Below are positions 63,750 to 64,000 of a DNA stretch of 64,000 bases, piece after piece. A program made the translations under genes and the position numbers. The notes beneath the pieces are model-generated. The model was not told the DNA's origin. It worked only from the letters and a program-made list of their open reading frames with translations, and made no database searches. Position 1 is the first letter of the stretch; each line of letters starts with the position of its first letter. Source of the DNA: QHXW01 sp963847515 (GTDB lineage: Bacteria > Acidobacteriota > Terriglobia > Bryobacterales > Bryobacteraceae); NCBI GenBank assembly GCA_963847515.1, contig CAWKAA010000006.1, positions 248,001 to 312,000 on the forward strand, given 5' to 3'.

Positions 63750-64000
63750 TCAGGTTATGAGCGACGGATCCAACTTCGGTGAAGTTGGGATTTGCCAGTT
63801 CAAGATGCTGTCCAGCAAGGGAATTCTCGTCTTCAGCCCGCCCCAACTTTCCGACAGATGAATCACCAGTCGGCGGCCGGTCCGCCCAAGAATTGCCCCG
63901 CAGGTGAGGACCTGAGTCCGGATGGTAGCGGGCTCGCGATAGATCGGCAAACCAGCCGCGCGCTGGAACTCCCCCAGTAAGTTGAACAGTAGTAACACGG
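63750..64000 (-). CDS. C-terminal end of a DDE transposase (IS1380/IS4-like), continues beyond the window
   Basis: The last 82 codons of a minus-strand gene that enters from the right edge. FNLLGEFQRAAGLPIYREPA, TIRTQVLTCGAILGRTGRRL and the closing VIHLSESWGGLKTRIPLLDS resemble the end of IS1380-group transposases, where a loop of the form LRTLR..K...GA...R.GR precedes a strand with L...W. Family assignment from such a short end is tentative. The gene end lies 58 bases after the kinase stop. Confidence 0.5.
   Translation of the reverse strand, partial: VLLLFNLLGEFQRAAGLPIYREPATIRTQVLTCGAILGRTGRRLVIHLSESWGGLKTRIPLLDSILNWQIPTSPKLDPSLIT

Overview
The window reads as chromosomal DNA of an Acidobacteriota bacterium, most likely of the Bryobacter/Solibacter type. 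That placement rests on gene content only: three Oar-like TonB-dependent receptors with an N-terminal carboxypeptidase-regulatory-like domain, an acidobacterial duplicated orphan permease (MacB/FtsX type), DUF5818, DUF2911 and DUF6282 proteins, several S9 peptidases and a Ser/Thr kinase fused to a formylglycine-enzyme-like domain. No rRNA, tRNA or CRISPR array was seen.

Layout. 1-11 kb: a receptor gene cut by the left edge, a secreted amidohydrolase, a secreted phosphodiesterase-like enzyme, a rhodanese, and a two-component pair made of a PDZ/multi-TM/GAF/PAS histidine kinase and an NtrC-type sigma-54 activator. 11-18.2 kb: a tightly overlapping minus-strand operon of an HPr-kinase-like protein, an Oar receptor, a nucleotidyltransferase-MFS fusion and an EVE protein. 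This combination is the best candidate here for an undescribed system. 18.2-32 kb: an exopolysaccharide/O-antigen region with two chain-length (Wzz-like) proteins, three O-antigen-ligase-type proteins (one fused to a GT39-like glycosyltransferase), two GT4 glycosyltransferases and several gene remnants. A roughly 270-bp direct repeat at 18.16-18.43 and 23.68-23.95 kb brackets the first half and records a duplication followed by reciprocal gene loss. 32-37.9 kb: another Oar receptor, a YVTN beta-propeller, a secreted lectin-like protein and a NadD-like nucleotidyltransferase.

37.9-44.7 kb: an ECF sigma factor, an anti-sigma/FecR protein and two ABC ATPase/permease pairs, each gene overlapping the next. 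From about 39.9 to 43.95 kb this operon carries about twenty single-base frame changes that leave protein similarity and gene junctions intact. I read this as local consensus error rather than biology, so the split reading frames should not be taken as separate genes. 44.7-56.2 kb: metabolic and secreted proteins (VOC, DUF6282, alpha/beta hydrolase, DUF2911, DinB, an S9 peptidase with an extra C-terminal domain, a Tat-exported SMP-30 protein, the orphan permease) and a VapBC-type toxin-antitoxin pair. 56.2-64 kb: a FecR protein with a glycine-rich tail, an IS110 element whose transposase is broken by one amber codon, a frameshifted DPP-IV-like peptidase, the kinase-FGE fusion, and the end of a DDE transposase that runs off the right edge.

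Start codons were moved inward where a signal peptide, Shine-Dalgarno sequence or family start favoured it. Residue numbers count from the start given.
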